DNA from: Mesorhizobium sp.
GTDB lineage: Bacteria > Pseudomonadota > Alphaproteobacteria > Rhizobiales > Rhizobiaceae
Direction: 5' to 3'
Assembly (NCBI RefSeq): GCF_024710845.1
Contig: NZ_JANJTZ010000042.1
Coordinates: 62,001-126,000, forward strand
Length of the DNA stretch: 64,000 nucleotides
Shown: positions 1 through 9,486 of the stretch, piece after piece
Layout: every line of letters begins with the position of its first letter
Position numbering within the stretch: position 1 is the first letter of the stretch
Notes under the pieces: generated by a model
Told to the model about the DNA's origin: nothing
The model's database searches: none
The model's input: the letters and a program-made list of their open reading frames with translations, nothing else
Position numbers and translations under genes: made by a program

Positions 1-1
1 A

Positions 2-352
2 CTGGTCGGCACTGCAATCACGAACGCGGTGCGTTGCGTTCCGCCCGGCAACAAGCCGGAGACCAGCGAAATCAATACGTGCCGGGGGTTTCTTTCAGCG
101 ACGATAGAACGCTTTCCTACTCTTCGTGCGATCGTAACGCTGGGTGTGATCGCCCATCAGTCGACGATTAGGGCGCTCGGCGGACGCGTGGCCGCGCATC
201 CGTTCAGACATGGCGCGGCGACGAAGATCGCCGGGCTCAGCGTCTTTTCGAGCTATCACTGCTCGCGATACAACACGAACACAGGCGTGCTGACGGACGA
301 GATGTTTGCAGCGGTGTTCGCAGACGTCGCCCGCACATTGGAAGCCAACTGA
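2..352 (+). CDS. Uracil-DNA glycosylase, family 5 (UdgB-type), 3' part only
   Basis: The reading frame is open at the window edge, so only the last 116 residues are visible. They contain ITNAVRCVPPGNKP and, near the C-terminus, SYHCSRYNTNTG, both typical of family 5 uracil-DNA glycosylases. These enzymes remove uracil and some other deaminated bases from DNA as the first step of base-excision repair. The catalytic N-terminal part and the first Fe-S cysteines lie outside the window. The cysteines in RCVPP, NTCRGF and YHC remain visible and may include cluster ligands. The next gene starts 92 bases downstream on the same strand. Confidence 0.82.
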   Translation: MVGTAITNAVRCVPPGNKPETSEINTCRGFLSATIERFPTLRAIVTLGVIAHQSTIRALGGRVAAHPFRHGAATKIAGLSVFSSYHCSRYNTNTGVLTDEMFAAVFADVARTLEAN

Positions 353-443
353 GGGTCGGCGGCTATTTGCCGGGCGAATTGACGCGGACTTAAGCGCGGC
401 TTACTGCGCTGCGACCAACGGCTTCGGACGAAACCTCATCACC

Positions 444-1325
444 ATGAATGCGCCCAGCCTCCGCGGTCCTCTCTACATGGTCGCCGCGACCTGCTCCTAT
501 GTAATCAACGACACGTTCATGAAGCTCGCCACCGATGGGCTGCCGCCCTACGAGGTGCTGTTCCTGCGCGGTGTGGCGGCGACGCTGTGGAGCGTCCCGA
601 TGGTTCTCCTTCTCGGCTACTGGCGCCATCTGCCGGCGCTGTTCGGGCCGCGCGTGCTTGCACGCAACGTACTCGAACTGTTTGGCGTACTCTGCTTCAT
701 CTTGGCGCTGACCAACATGCCAATCGCCGACGCCACCGCGCTTGGGCAGATCACACCGCTCATCGTGCTGCTGGGCGCGGCCTTCCTGTTCGGCGAGCGG
801 ATCGGTGCAATGCGGCTTGCGCTGATCGCGCTCGGCTTCGTCGGGGCAATCCTGATCGCTCAGCCGACGATGCAGGGGATTTCATTCTACGCGATGCTGG
901 CGCTGGCCAACGCTGCCTTCGCGGCCGCCCGCGATCTCGCCGGGCGGCGCATCGCGGGGCATGTGCCGGGGATGATCGTTGCGACCTCGGCCGCGATCGT
1001 CGTGCTCGCCGGCGCCGGCGCCATGCACTTCGCGACAGAGACCTGGCTGATGCCGAGCCAGCTGCATATTCTGCTGCTGGCCGGCTCGGGGTTCTTCCTC
1101 ATCTTCGGCCACTTCTTCATCTTCATGGCCTACCGGGTTGGCCCGACGGACGTGGTCGCGCCCTTCTACTACTGCTTCACGGTTTGGGCGGTAATTTCAG
1201 GCCTGGTCGTCTTCGGCCACCTGCCTAACCTGATGGCCTCGCTCGGCATCCTGTTGGTGGTGGGCAGCGGGCTGGTCATCGTCGCGATGGACCGTCGCCG
1301 GCGGCGTCCGACGGTCATCGCCTGA
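444..1325 (+). CDS. DMT superfamily (EamA-type) transporter
   Basis: This is an inner-membrane protein of 293 residues, made almost entirely of hydrophobic segments. It reads as about ten helices in two EamA repeats, the usual size and layout of a drug/metabolite exporter. The ATG at 444 was chosen because the protein then begins just before the first membrane helix. An in-frame ATG at 306 would add a soluble 46-residue extension and overlap the glycosylase gene. The C-terminus ends in a positively charged DRRRRRP tail expected on the cytoplasmic side. The substrate cannot be told from sequence. It converges on smpB with 12 bases between the stops. Confidence 0.85.
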   Translation: MNAPSLRGPLYMVAATCSYVINDTFMKLATDGLPPYEVLFLRGVAATLWSVPMVLLLGYWRHLPALFGPRVLARNVLELFGVLCFILALTNMPIADATALGQITPLIVLLGAAFLFGERIGAMRLALIALGFVGAILIAQPTMQGISFYAMLALANAAFAAARDLAGRRIAGHVPGMIVATSAAIVVLAGAGAMHFATETWLMPSQLHILLLAGSGFFLIFGHFFIFMAYRVGPTDVVAPFYYCFTVWAVISGLVVFGHLPNLMASLGILLVVGSGLVIVAMDRRRRRPTVIA

Positions 1326-1337
1326 GCGGCCGCGCGG

Positions 1338-1814
1338 TCAGCCCTTGTCGCGAAGAAGGCGGCCTTTCTCGCGGTTCCAGTCGCGCTCCTTTTCCGTCTG
1401 CCGCTTGTCGTGCAGCTTCTTGCCACGCGCGACGGCGAGCAGGAGTTTCGCCCGACCCTTGTCGTTGAAATAGATCTTCAGCGGGATCAGCGTCATGCCT
1501 TCGCGCTCGACCGACTGGTAGAGGCGTGCGCGCTCGCGCTTGCTGGTGAGCAGCTTGCGGCGCCGGCGCGGCTCATGGTTGAAGCGGTTCGCCTGCAGGT
1601 ATTCCGGCAGGTAGGAGTTGATCAGCCAGAGTTCCCCACCCTCGATCGAGGCATAGGATTCCTGGATGTTCGCCTGCCCCTGGCGCAGCGACTTTACTTC
1701 GGTTCCCGACAGGACCAACCCAGTCTCGAGCGTATCCAACACCTCGTAGGAGAACCGCGCCTTGCGGTTCTCGGCTACGGTCTTGTTGTTGGGATCGTCA
1801 CGTCCTGTCGCCAT
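1338..1814 (-). CDS. smpB: SsrA-binding protein SmpB
   Basis: SmpB is the RNA-binding partner of tmRNA in trans-translation, which rescues stalled ribosomes and tags the nascent peptide. The 158-residue protein matches the family in length and in key segments: [32 protein letters not shown], the [20 protein letters not shown] surface, and the basic tail [19 protein letters not shown] that inserts into the mRNA channel. The start codon shares one base with the dapA stop (TGATG), so the two genes are co-transcribed and probably translationally coupled. The dapA-smpB pairing is familiar in alphaproteobacteria. Confidence 0.97.
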   Translation of the reverse strand: MATGRDDPNNKTVAENRKARFSYEVLDTLETGLVLSGTEVKSLRQGQANIQESYASIEGGELWLINSYLPEYLQANRFNHEPRRRRKLLTSKRERARLYQSVEREGMTLIPLKIYFNDKGRAKLLLAVARGKKLHDKRQTEKERDWNREKGRLLRDKG

Positions 1815-2695
1815 CAGTTCAGGAGACCGACACTGCGCATGGCGGCGTCGATCTTCTCCGCCGTCGATGGTTCCACGGTGACAAGCGGCGAGCGCACGAC
1901 ATTGGCGACGCGGCCGAGCTTCGACAGAGCGTATTTCGATCCGGTGACTCCAGCCTCAATGAAGATCGTCTTGTGCAGCGGCATCAGCCGGTCCTGCAGC
2001 TCGAGCGCGCGATTCTTGTCATTCGCCAGCGTCGCGGCCTGGAACTCGGCACAGAGCCGCGGCGCGACGTTGGACGTCACCGAGATGCAGCCGACGCCGC
2101 CATGCGCGTTGAAACCGAGCGCCGAGGCATCCTCGCCGGACAACTGGATGAAGTCCTTGCCGCAGGTGAGCCGCTGCTCGGACACGCGCTCGACCTTGCC
2201 GGTCGCGTCCTTGACGCCGACGATGTTCTTGAAATCGTTGCGCAGGCGTCCCATCGTCTCGGGCGTCATGTCGATGACCGAACGCGGCGGGATGTTATAG
2301 ATGAAGATCGGCAGGGTCGTCGCCCGCGCCACCGCCGCGAAATGCTCATAGAGCCCGCGCTGCGTCGGCTTGTTGTAGTAGGGCGTAACCACCAGCACCG
2401 CATTAGCGCCTGACTTTTCGGCTTCGGTGGCGAGGCTGATCGCTTCGGCAGTGTTGTTGGAACCAGCGCCGGCGATGACAGGCACCCTGCCCTTCGCCGC
2501 CTTGATGCACGCGCGGACAACGGCGTGATGCTCCTCATGCGTAAGCGTCGGCGACTCGCCGGTAGTACCCACCGGAACGAGACCGTTGGTGCCTTCCGCG
2601 ATCTGCCACTCCACGAAGTCGGCAAACGCTTTCTCGTCGACCCCGCCATCGGCGCGAAACGGCGTGACAAGCGCGGTGAACGACCCCTGGAACAT
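1814..2695 (-). CDS. dapA: 4-hydroxy-tetrahydrodipicolinate synthase
   Basis: DapA condenses pyruvate with aspartate semialdehyde in the committed step of lysine and diaminopimelate synthesis. The 293-residue TIM barrel has all expected catalytic residues: Thr44/Thr45 in GTTGESPTL, Tyr133 in FIYNIPPRS and the Schiff-base Lys162 in VGVKDATG. The ATG at 2695 gives the standard N-terminus [14 protein letters not shown] frame extending 63 bases upstream would add an unrelated leader. It overlaps smpB by one base and is divergent from the lytic transglycosylase, with a 210-base intergenic region. Compare the DapA-like gene at 45 kb, which lacks the TTGE motif. Confidence 0.96.
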   Translation of the reverse strand: MFQGSFTALVTPFRADGGVDEKAFADFVEWQIAEGTNGLVPVGTTGESPTLTHEEHHAVVRACIKAAKGRVPVIAGAGSNNTAEAISLATEAEKSGANAVLVVTPYYNKPTQRGLYEHFAAVARATTLPIFIYNIPPRSVIDMTPETMGRLRNDFKNIVGVKDATGKVERVSEQRLTCGKDFIQLSGEDASALGFNAHGGVGCISVTSNVAPRLCAEFQAATLANDKNRALELQDRLMPLHKTIFIEAGVTGSKYALSKLGRVANVVRSPLVTVEPSTAEKIDAAMRSVGLLN

Positions 2696-2905
2696 GATCA
2701 ACGGTTCTCCAAAACCCGCGGTTACATCCGCGAAAGCGCGGCAACATAGTCTTGCCACGCGGATGCGGCAAGCAGGTCCCGTGCTCTACTCGAAGACGCG
2801 GCGCGGCGCCATAACCATTCATTCACCAAGTCTTCACGCTCGAACGGTACCGTTGCCGATGCCCACTCCAGATTTTGTCCCGAGTGCTGAAGAGGGATTG
2901 CCGGT

Positions 2906-5065
2906 ATGAGCGGCACCATGTTCCCGTATCGCCTTGCCGTCGGCAGCGCGCTGATCGCGCTGGCGGCCGGCGGCTCTGTAATCTATCCGGACGCGCTGAC
3001 GACGGCTGCCGTTGCCCGGCCGCCCGCGATCGCCGGCGTGGAAGGACCCAGGACGGATCCGGACGGCGCGCGGCTGACGTCTGCCGCTCCGTCCGCGGCC
3101 GTCGTGCCCAGCCTGCCGATACTGCCAGCGCTATCCACCTTTCCGCCGGTAGCTGGTCAACTGCCGCAGACGGCGCGATCCGCTCGCCCGGCAGGCGACA
3201 TCGCTCTCCTGAAGCTCGGGCTCGCCGCGATTGATGCCGGCGAAGTCGCTGGCGCGATCGCCGCTCGCAACCAGTTGCGCTTCGGCTCGCTCGACCACGA
3301 CATCCTGACCTGGGCGATCGCCATCTCGAACCAACCGGCCGTGCCGAGCGGAGAAATCAAGACCGCCACCCGCGTGCTCGCCGGATGGCCCGGCATCGGC
3401 GATCTTAGACGCAATACTGAACGCGCCCTGCTGCGGGAGAACACCGACCCGAAAACAGTCATCGAGGTATTCGGGGGCAGTGCGCCAGAGACAGTCGAGG
3501 GCGCGCGGATTCTCGCACGGACACAGGTGGCGCTCGGCGATGCGAAGGCGGCGCGGGCAACGCTCGCTCCATTCTGGCGGAGCCAGAAGCTCGAAGCCGC
3601 GACCGAGGCGGCGATCCTGAGGGAATTCTCCGACGTTCTGGAGAAGGACGATCACCGCGCACGCATGGAGTTCATGCTCTACAACGATCGGGCGAACTCA
3701 GCGATACGCGTGGCACGCCTTGCCGAGGCCGAAAAGCTCGCTTTTGCCTGGACGGCGGTGATCAAGGGCGACAGGAACGCGCGCAAGCTGCTGAACGACG
3801 TGCCAACGGATCAGAGGAGCGCCGGCTACTTTTTCGCCAGCGCCAAGCAGTTGCGCCGGGCCGGAAAATACAAGGATGCAGCCGCCGAGATGCTCAGGGC
3901 GCCGATGGCCAGGGAGGCGCTTGCCGACCCGGACGCCTGGTGGGTGGAGCGGCGTGTCCTGGTGCGTGAACTGCTCGATATGCGCGACTTCGCCACCGCC
4001 TATAAGCTCGCCGCGGCCCACGCCGCGGAATCTCCGGCCATGGCAGCCGACGCCGAGTTCCATGCCGGATGGGTCGCGCTCAGGATGTTGAACGACCCGA
4101 AGGCCGCCGCGAAGCACTTCGCACGGATCGCCGAGATTGCGGAAGGGCCGATCTCCCGCTCGCGGGCGTACTACTGGCTCGGACGGGCGACTGACGCAGG
4201 CGCACCGGGAGATGCCAAGGCGTATTATGAAATGGCGGCGGAAAACGGCACGGCGTACTACGGCCAGCTCGCAGCGCAGATACTCGGCCGGAAGACGATT
4301 CCCATCGATATGCCCACAGCTACGGACGACGAACGCAATACTTTCGAAGCCCGCGACGCGGTGGCGGCGATCCGGCGCATCGAGGAAGCAGGGTCCGGGG
4401 CCGAAAAGCTCTATCGAGAACTCGCCGGAGAACTCGACAGCGCCGGCGAACTCGCGCTCCTCGCCGGCATGGCCGAGGCGCGCGGCGACCATTATCTGGC
4501 GCTGCGTGTGGGCAAAATCGCTGCCGCGCGCGGCATTGCGATCGGATCGCTGGCGCACCCGACGGGTGCCATTCCGGAGACCGCGAACCTGTCCGGCGCC
4601 GGCAAGGCGCTCGCCTACGCGATTGCCAGGCAAGAGAGCGAATTCAAGGTGAGCGCCGTGTCGGGCGCCGGCGCGCAGGGCCTGCTGCAACTCCTGCCCG
4701 ACACGGCCAAGGAGATGGCGAAGAAAGCCGGCATGCCTTTCTCCAAGCTCCTGCTGACGACCGACCCCGGCTACAACGCGACGCTCGGTTCGGAATTCCT
4801 GTCGGAGCAGCTCGGGCGATTCTCCGGCTCCTATGTGCTGACCTTTGCTGGATATAATGCCGGACCTCGCCGCGCGCAGGACTGGATCAAGCGCTACGGC
4901 GACCCCCGCGGCAAACCCGTCGAGGAGGTCGTCGACTGGGTCGAGCGAATCCCCTTCACCGAGACCCGGCACTATGTGCAGCGGGTGATGGAGAACTATC
5001 AGGTCTACAAGATGCGCCTGACGGGCACGTTCGACATCGTCGCCGACCTGGTCGAGGGCCGCTGA
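2906..5065 (+). CDS. Soluble lytic murein transglycosylase (Slt70-like)
   Basis: This periplasmic enzyme cleaves peptidoglycan between MurNAc and GlcNAc with formation of 1,6-anhydro-MurNAc. The 719-residue protein starts with a signal-like hydrophobic segment (residues about 8-27) and a Pro/Ala/Thr-rich linker. A long alpha-helical superhelical region of TPR-like hairpins (about 80-540) follows, then a C-terminal SLT domain. The catalytic glutamate is Glu577 in ARQESEF, followed by GAQGLLQLLPDTA and FAGYNAGPRRA, the classical family 1 motifs. It is divergent from dapA and is followed by an alpha/beta hydrolase on the same strand after 89 bases. Confidence 0.93.
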   Translation: MSGTMFPYRLAVGSALIALAAGGSVIYPDALTTAAVARPPAIAGVEGPRTDPDGARLTSAAPSAAVVPSLPILPALSTFPPVAGQLPQTARSARPAGDIALLKLGLAAIDAGEVAGAIAARNQLRFGSLDHDILTWAIAISNQPAVPSGEIKTATRVLAGWPGIGDLRRNTERALLRENTDPKTVIEVFGGSAPETVEGARILARTQVALGDAKAARATLAPFWRSQKLEAATEAAILREFSDVLEKDDHRARMEFMLYNDRANSAIRVARLAEAEKLAFAWTAVIKGDRNARKLLNDVPTDQRSAGYFFASAKQLRRAGKYKDAAAEMLRAPMAREALADPDAWWVERRVLVRELLDMRDFATAYKLAAAHAAESPAMAADAEFHAGWVALRMLNDPKAAAKHFARIAEIAEGPISRSRAYYWLGRATDAGAPGDAKAYYEMAAENGTAYYGQLAAQILGRKTIPIDMPTATDDERNTFEARDAVAAIRRIEEAGSGAEKLYRELAGELDSAGELALLAGMAEARGDHYLALRVGKIAAARGIAIGSLAHPTGAIPETANLSGAGKALAYAIARQESEFKVSAVSGAGAQGLLQLLPDTAKEMAKKAGMPFSKLLLTTDPGYNATLGSEFLSEQLGRFSGSYVLTFAGYNAGPRRAQDWIKRYGDPRGKPVEEVVDWVERIPFTETRHYVQRVMENYQVYKMRLTGTFDIVADLVEGR

Positions 5066-5154
5066 CCGGTACCGGATCGCCGCGCGCCGTGTGCAGCTTG
5101 CCTTTGCCTCGCCAGCCTGTATCTCTTCGAATTCAATGGCTTCGGGAGGGATGC

Positions 5155-6042
5155 ATGGCGCAAGCGGACGGTTACGAGGATTTCTATTACACCTCGACCG
5201 ATGGGCTGAGGCTGCATGCGCGGATCTACGGCGAGCGGCATGCGGCGGCCTTTCCCGCGATCTGCCTCCCCGGACTGACCCGCAATGCCGCGGACTTCCA
5301 CGACCTCGCGCTTTTCCTGTCACGCCATCCGCGCGCGCCGCGCCAGGTCGTCGCGTTCGACTATCGCGGCCGCGGCCGCTCGGACCATGACCGCAACTGG
5401 AAGAACTATGACGTCCTTATCGAAAGCGGCGACATCCTCGCCGGACTCGCGGCAATGGGGATCGAGCATGGCGCCTTCATCGGTACCTCACGCGGCGGGG
5501 TGATCATTCATGTTCTCGGGGCAATGCGACCGACTGTGCTGAAGGCGGTCGTGCTGAACGACATCGGTCCGGTGGTCGAAGGTGGGGGACTGGCGCAGAT
5601 CCGCGCCTATCTGGAACGCGCGCCGAAGCCGAAGACCTTTGCGGAAGCGATCGAGATCAGCCGCGCGGCACAGAAGGACAATTTCACGGCGCTCACGGAT
5701 GCCGACTGGGAGCGCATGGCGCGGGCCTACTACCGCGAGGAGAACGGGACGTTGGTCGCCGATTTCGATCCGGCGCTGACCAACACCGTGACGACCGTCG
5801 ACCTCAACAAGCCGCTGCCGCAACTCTGGCCGCAGTTCGAGGGATTGCGCGGCGTGCCGATGCTGGCGATCCGCGGCGAGAACTCAAAGTTGTTCTCGGC
5901 GGAGACGTTGGAAGAGATGGCAAAGCGGCATCCGCAAATCGAGACGATCACGGTCGAGGGGCAAGGCCACGCGCCGCTGCTGGAAACGGGCGACCTGCCG
6001 GCGCGGATCGCGCGATTCCTCGAGAACGCCGAGCGGCGCTGA
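5155..6042 (+). CDS. Alpha/beta hydrolase
   Basis: The 295-residue protein has the alpha/beta-hydrolase fold signature. The nucleophile elbow is GTSRGG with Ser112. The segment FDYRGRGRSD follows an early strand and matches the oxyanion-hole region, and the catalytic histidine is His272 in GQGHAP. There is no signal peptide, so it is probably cytoplasmic. The start at 5155 is supported by a GGGAGGG ribosome-binding sequence six bases upstream; an earlier in-frame start lacks one. The substrate is unknown. Sequence style suggests an esterase or hydrolase of the 3-oxoadipate enol-lactonase/haloperoxidase-like group. Confidence 0.87.
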   Translation: MAQADGYEDFYYTSTDGLRLHARIYGERHAAAFPAICLPGLTRNAADFHDLALFLSRHPRAPRQVVAFDYRGRGRSDHDRNWKNYDVLIESGDILAGLAAMGIEHGAFIGTSRGGVIIHVLGAMRPTVLKAVVLNDIGPVVEGGGLAQIRAYLERAPKPKTFAEAIEISRAAQKDNFTALTDADWERMARAYYREENGTLVADFDPALTNTVTTVDLNKPLPQLWPQFEGLRGVPMLAIRGENSKLFSAETLEEMAKRHPQIETITVEGQGHAPLLETGDLPARIARFLENAERR

Positions 6043-6208
6043 ACGATCTCGGCGATCGCTTTACCCTTCGACATAATTGCCGAACCAACTCTGAGAGCTT
6101 CACGGCGCCCGCCCACCGTTCCACGGTTCAGCTTCACGGCTTCCGCGACGCCATTCCGCCGTGCCGACGCACGTTCTCAGCCCCGCTTTCACCGTCCAAG
6201 GCCTTCCG

Positions 6209-6243
6209 AAAACGAAAAGACCCGGCAGTTGCCCGCCGGGTCT
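6209..6243 (-). terminator. Rho-independent terminator of the porin gene
   Basis: The perfect 9-bp stem AGACCCGGC/GCCGGGTCT at 6218-6226 and 6235-6243 has an 8-base loop. Read on the minus strand it is followed by TTTTCGTTTTC. It lies 26 bases after the porin stop codon. Confidence 0.85.
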
Positions 6244-6268
6244 CTCAAATCAGCTTGTGAGCCGATTA

Positions 6269-7465
6269 TTAGAAGTAACGCGTGAAGCGCAGGAAGCCGG
6301 AGACGGTGCCTTCCGGATTCACGTGCGGGTAGAACGCGTTGGCCGAGACGTCGTCGTAGCGCAGTTCGCCGCGAACTTCGAAATCCTTGACCGGGAACCA
6401 GACCACGGACAGTTCCGCAGCCCAGGCGTCGTTGCCGCGCGAGAAGTCCGTGCCGGCATAGTAGAGGTCGCTGAAGTACTGGAACGCAACCGAGGCACCC
6501 AGCGTTTCGCTGAACTGCTGGTTATACGAAGCCAGGATCGACCACTCCGAACCGCCGTAGAGCGAGGTACCAGCGACGCCGAAGATCGACGGACTGCCGG
6601 TGCTGTAGGAGTGCGAGCCATCAGCGTAGTAGGCGATGACGCGCAGCGACGAGCCGGGCATGTTCGGGATGTTGATCTGGGCGCCGAGCTGAGCAGCAAA
6701 GCCGCCGTCGCTGAAGCCACCAAACAGACCCGGGATGTTCGGGTTCACGGTGTACGGCGTGCCGTCAAACGACTCGTCGTAGGCAACCTTCACCCAGACA
6801 GTGCCCCAACCGCCCGTGTAGCCGAGCTTGGCCACGACGTCCGGCAGATAGCCTTCGCCGGCGAGAGCGTCGTCTTCGAGCGAGATCGCGCCGAAGAACC
6901 CGTTCGACTCGAAGCGATAGCCGATGAGCGCACGCTGCTGGTAGCCGTAGTACATGCCGCTCCAGGAGTGCGAACCCCAGTTGGACGCGCCGCCGTTGTG
7001 GCTGTCGGCCCAGAAGGACTCGGAATAGCCCATGAAGAGACCGCCGAGCGAGATCCAGGCCTGGTCGGCCGCGACAGCGCCGTCGCCCACGCCGTTCCAG
7101 GAGGCCTGGAAGCGGATGTAGGACTGCAGCGTGCCCCATTCGGTCTCCGAACGCGCGTCGAAGTTGACGCGGGCGCGAACGGTCTTGTACCAGCCTTCGC
7201 CAGCAACACCACCAGCCGACGGCAGCGTCTGCAACCCACCGAGCGGATCATAGCTGTTGGCAGCGATCTGGTACCAGACGTAGCCCGAGAGCTTCAGGCA
7301 GGTCTCGGTGCCGGGGATGTAGAAGAAGCCCGCGCCGTAAGCGTCGCAAACGCGGACGTATTCGACCGGCTCGGGCTCCGGCGCCATGACGGCGTCGGCG
7401 GCGCGAGCGCCGGTCACTGCGACGAGAGCCGCAGCGGAGCCGATAAGAAGGCTCTTGATGTTCAT
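6269..7465 (-). CDS. Omp2-type outer-membrane porin
   Basis: This is the general diffusion porin typical of Brucella, Mesorhizobium and relatives. The 398-residue protein begins with a cleavable signal peptide (MNIKSLLIGSAAALVAVTGA, predicted cut after ARA). The mature start contains the conserved block YVRVCDAYGAGFFYIPGTETCLKL with its pair of cysteines. Alternating amphipathic strands follow, and the protein ends with an aromatic terminal strand (FLRFTRYF) recognised by the BAM complex. The ATG at 7465 is preceded by GGAGG. A strong terminator follows the gene. Such porins are often highly expressed and osmotically or stress regulated, but no operator was identified here. Confidence 0.93.
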   Translation of the reverse strand: MNIKSLLIGSAAALVAVTGARAADAVMAPEPEPVEYVRVCDAYGAGFFYIPGTETCLKLSGYVWYQIAANSYDPLGGLQTLPSAGGVAGEGWYKTVRARVNFDARSETEWGTLQSYIRFQASWNGVGDGAVAADQAWISLGGLFMGYSESFWADSHNGGASNWGSHSWSGMYYGYQQRALIGYRFESNGFFGAISLEDDALAGEGYLPDVVAKLGYTGGWGTVWVKVAYDESFDGTPYTVNPNIPGLFGGFSDGGFAAQLGAQINIPNMPGSSLRVIAYYADGSHSYSTGSPSIFGVAGTSLYGGSEWSILASYNQQFSETLGASVAFQYFSDLYYAGTDFSRGNDAWAAELSVVWFPVKDFEVRGELRYDDVSANAFYPHVNPEGTVSGFLRFTRYF

Positions 7466-8037
7466 TTTCTGACCTCCAGTCAAAAGTTAAAAAACGGGTC
7501 TGGGTATTTTTTGCTGAAGGACAGCGTTCCCTGCCCCATCCCCTAGGCGAAAAGTCGCTCCCGAAGTCGCTTCTCTTCCCGACCGACAATTACCGAACCG
7601 ACACGCCAGTTCAACCTTCAACTTGCCCCCGCCGCGATGTGCACACCGCTATGCCCAATTGCTGTTGCACAAATGACACGATTTGCCGGGGGTCCGAAAG
7701 GAAGCGTTAACCGACCCAATTAACGAAGCCCGACTGTGCCCCTGAAACGCCGGGAAACGGCGGATTCGTGCCGTTTGTGCGAGGCGGCTGCGATTGATGT
7801 TCTTTCGGGAAGGAAGCGGTGTGGAGGTCGCGATGCGGCTACCTAGACCAAAGGCGGGTAAGCGCGCGGTCGCCGTTCACCACTTGGGATCGGCTTCCCG
7901 AAAACCCTCGATGTGCCGGAAACGAGAGAATCACCTGCTGATTCTGTCCCTGGCGCGGCGCAGCGCGCAAAGGCGATTGGCATGCGTGGTCTTCGTGACC
8001 GTCGCCCTGCCGCAGACGAAGACACTCAAAAGAGAGA
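7466..8037. other. Intergenic region, porin promoter side
   Basis: About 570 bases lie between the divergent side of the porin gene and the terminator of the next operon. The AT-richer part next to the porin (about 7470-7700) must hold the porin promoter and leader, including the GGAGG ribosome-binding site. No confident -35/-10 pair, RNA gene or conserved protein was found. Short open frames here have no recognisable family and overlap on both strands. Confidence 0.5.
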
Positions 8038-8061
8038 GGCGCCGGATTTCCACCCGGCGCC
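8038..8061. terminator. Hairpin terminator at the end of the module A operon
   Basis: The stem GGCGCCGG/CCGGCGCC has an 8-base loop. It is followed by TTTTACTTT on the plus strand and TCTCTCTTTT on the minus strand, so it can act in both directions. It lies 24 bases beyond the stop of the minus-strand flavin monooxygenase. Confidence 0.8.
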
Positions 8062-8084
8062 TTTTACTTTGACTATCGCTCGCC

Positions 8085-9158
8085 TCAGCCGTTCGCGGCC
8101 TTGAGCGTCACGTCCGCGCCCAGAGCGCGATTCACAGCCGGCATGATCTTCTCGCCCCACAGTTCGATCTGTCGCAGCATGGTCTTATCGTCGAAATCGC
8201 CGAGTTGGGTCTGGATTGCGATCTGATCGCATTTGAGAACCTCGATCTCCTCGAGCAGCCGGTCGATGACGCGGTTGACGCTGCCGACCGGTAGATTCGC
8301 GCGCATCGTGTCGAAGGACAGATCCTGCTGGGTCGGGGTCTCCTGCAGCATATAGCCGTCCTGGCTTTGCTGGCGCCGCTGGTGCAGTGCCTCGGACAGG
8401 CGACGCTGATAGCGGGCGTTGTCGAGATAGCTCTCGATCTCACGCTCGCTGTCGCTGGCATAGGCGCAGCGCAGCAGCGCGATCTTTGCGTTGGACGCAT
8501 TCTTGCCTTCGGCTGCGGCCGCCCCTTCGATCGTGGTGCGGAGGTTCCTGATCGCGTCGAGGCCGCCGTGGAGTGCCGTGACGAACAGATTGTGCCCCTC
8601 GCGATAGCCGCGGCCCATCGACCGGGCCGAACCGGCCGCGATCCAGATCGGCGGGGTCGGCTTCTGCACGGCCCGTACAGAGATCGCGGTCGACGGCAGT
8701 TTCAGGTAGGTGCCCTGATGCTCGAAAATCTTCTGGTTAAGGCCCTTAAGGATAATGTCGAGATATTCGGAGAAGACCTTCGGCGCGTCGTCGACGTTGA
8801 CCCCGAAGCGGTCGAACTCGAACTGCTGGTAGCCGGAGCCGACGCCGAGTTCGAGGCGGCCGCCCGACACGATGTCGGCGAAGCCGATCTCGGAGAGAAG
8901 CCGCTGCGGCTGGTAAAGCGGCAGAACGCACACGGCGGTGCCGAGGCGGATCGTCTTCGTCACGCCCGAGCAAGCGGCGACCATCATCAGCGGCGACGGA
9001 ACGAGGCTGTAATTGTTGAAGTGGTGCTCGGCGAACCAGGCCGTGTCGAATCCGGCCTTCTCGGACGCGATCGCCTGATCGATCGAATGGCGGATGACCT
9101 GCTCCGAGGTCTGGTGATAGCCGCGCTGGGCGGCGAGAATGAATGTTCCGAATTCCAT
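8085..9158 (-). CDS. LLM-class (luciferase-like) flavin-dependent monooxygenase
   Basis: The 357-residue TIM-barrel protein belongs to the bacterial-luciferase-like family, which uses reduced FMN supplied by a separate reductase. Visible features are WFAEHHF at residues 41-47, the LGVGSGYQQFEFDRFG segment near 105-120, and a C-terminal helical part. It is the last gene of a ten-gene minus-strand operon that also encodes a flavin reductase and a second LLM enzyme, which fits a two-component oxygenase. The exact reaction (hydroxylation, Baeyer-Villiger oxidation or C-S cleavage) cannot be assigned from sequence. Confidence 0.88.
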   Translation of the reverse strand: MEFGTFILAAQRGYHQTSEQVIRHSIDQAIASEKAGFDTAWFAEHHFNNYSLVPSPLMMVAACSGVTKTIRLGTAVCVLPLYQPQRLLSEIGFADIVSGGRLELGVGSGYQQFEFDRFGVNVDDAPKVFSEYLDIILKGLNQKIFEHQGTYLKLPSTAISVRAVQKPTPPIWIAAGSARSMGRGYREGHNLFVTALHGGLDAIRNLRTTIEGAAAAEGKNASNAKIALLRCAYASDSEREIESYLDNARYQRRLSEALHQRRQQSQDGYMLQETPTQQDLSFDTMRANLPVGSVNRVIDRLLEEIEVLKCDQIAIQTQLGDFDDKTMLRQIELWGEKIMPAVNRALGADVTLKAANG

Positions 9159-9192
9159 CGTTCAGTCCTCGATATGCTTGACTTGGGGTGAT

Positions 9193-9486
9193 TCAGGAAG
9201 CGCGCTCGACATGCGCGCGAATTGAGCTGGTCGCCGTGTCGATCCAGCCCTTCTTCGCGGCGTAGTCGACCATCGCGCGATAGCCGGCCATCCATTCGGC
9301 CGTGCGGGGCGCGCCGGGCAGAGTTGGCACGAGATCGACGCCGATCAGCACGTTGGCGTCGTCGACGAAGGTGACGCCGCCGATTGCAGGCCTTGCCTCG
9401 GAACCCGCAATGCGCAGCTTGAAGCCCTTGAAGTCGTCGGCCTCGAGGAGAGAGAGCCCCTTGGACGGAGCGTAGTCGACGATCAT
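9193..9486 (-). CDS. Small conserved-looking protein of unknown function
   Basis: This 97-residue acidic protein (MIVDYAPSKGLSLL at the start) was not recognised. It has no signal peptide or membrane segment. It contains a strand-rich middle (FKLRIAG, VTFVDDANVLIGVDLVPTLPG) and a helical C-terminal half with AEWMAGYRAMVDYAAKKGWID. The start overlaps the end of the upstream SDR-fusion gene by four bases (ATGA), so it is probably translationally coupled and a real gene of the operon. It may be an accessory subunit or a small ligand-binding protein of the pathway. No function is claimed. Confidence 0.6.
   Translation of the reverse strand: MIVDYAPSKGLSLLEADDFKGFKLRIAGSEARPAIGGVTFVDDANVLIGVDLVPTLPGAPRTAEWMAGYRAMVDYAAKKGWIDTATSSIRAHVERAS

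Noticed and set aside
2696-2758. N-terminal extension of dapA by 21 codons
   Set aside because: The extension is not DapA-like, and the internal ATG at 2695 gives the standard N-terminus.
6161-7546. A 461-codon plus-strand frame covering the porin gene
   Set aside because: It reads through the porin terminator and the complement of a clear porin; composition is Val/Arg/Glu-rich with no family features.
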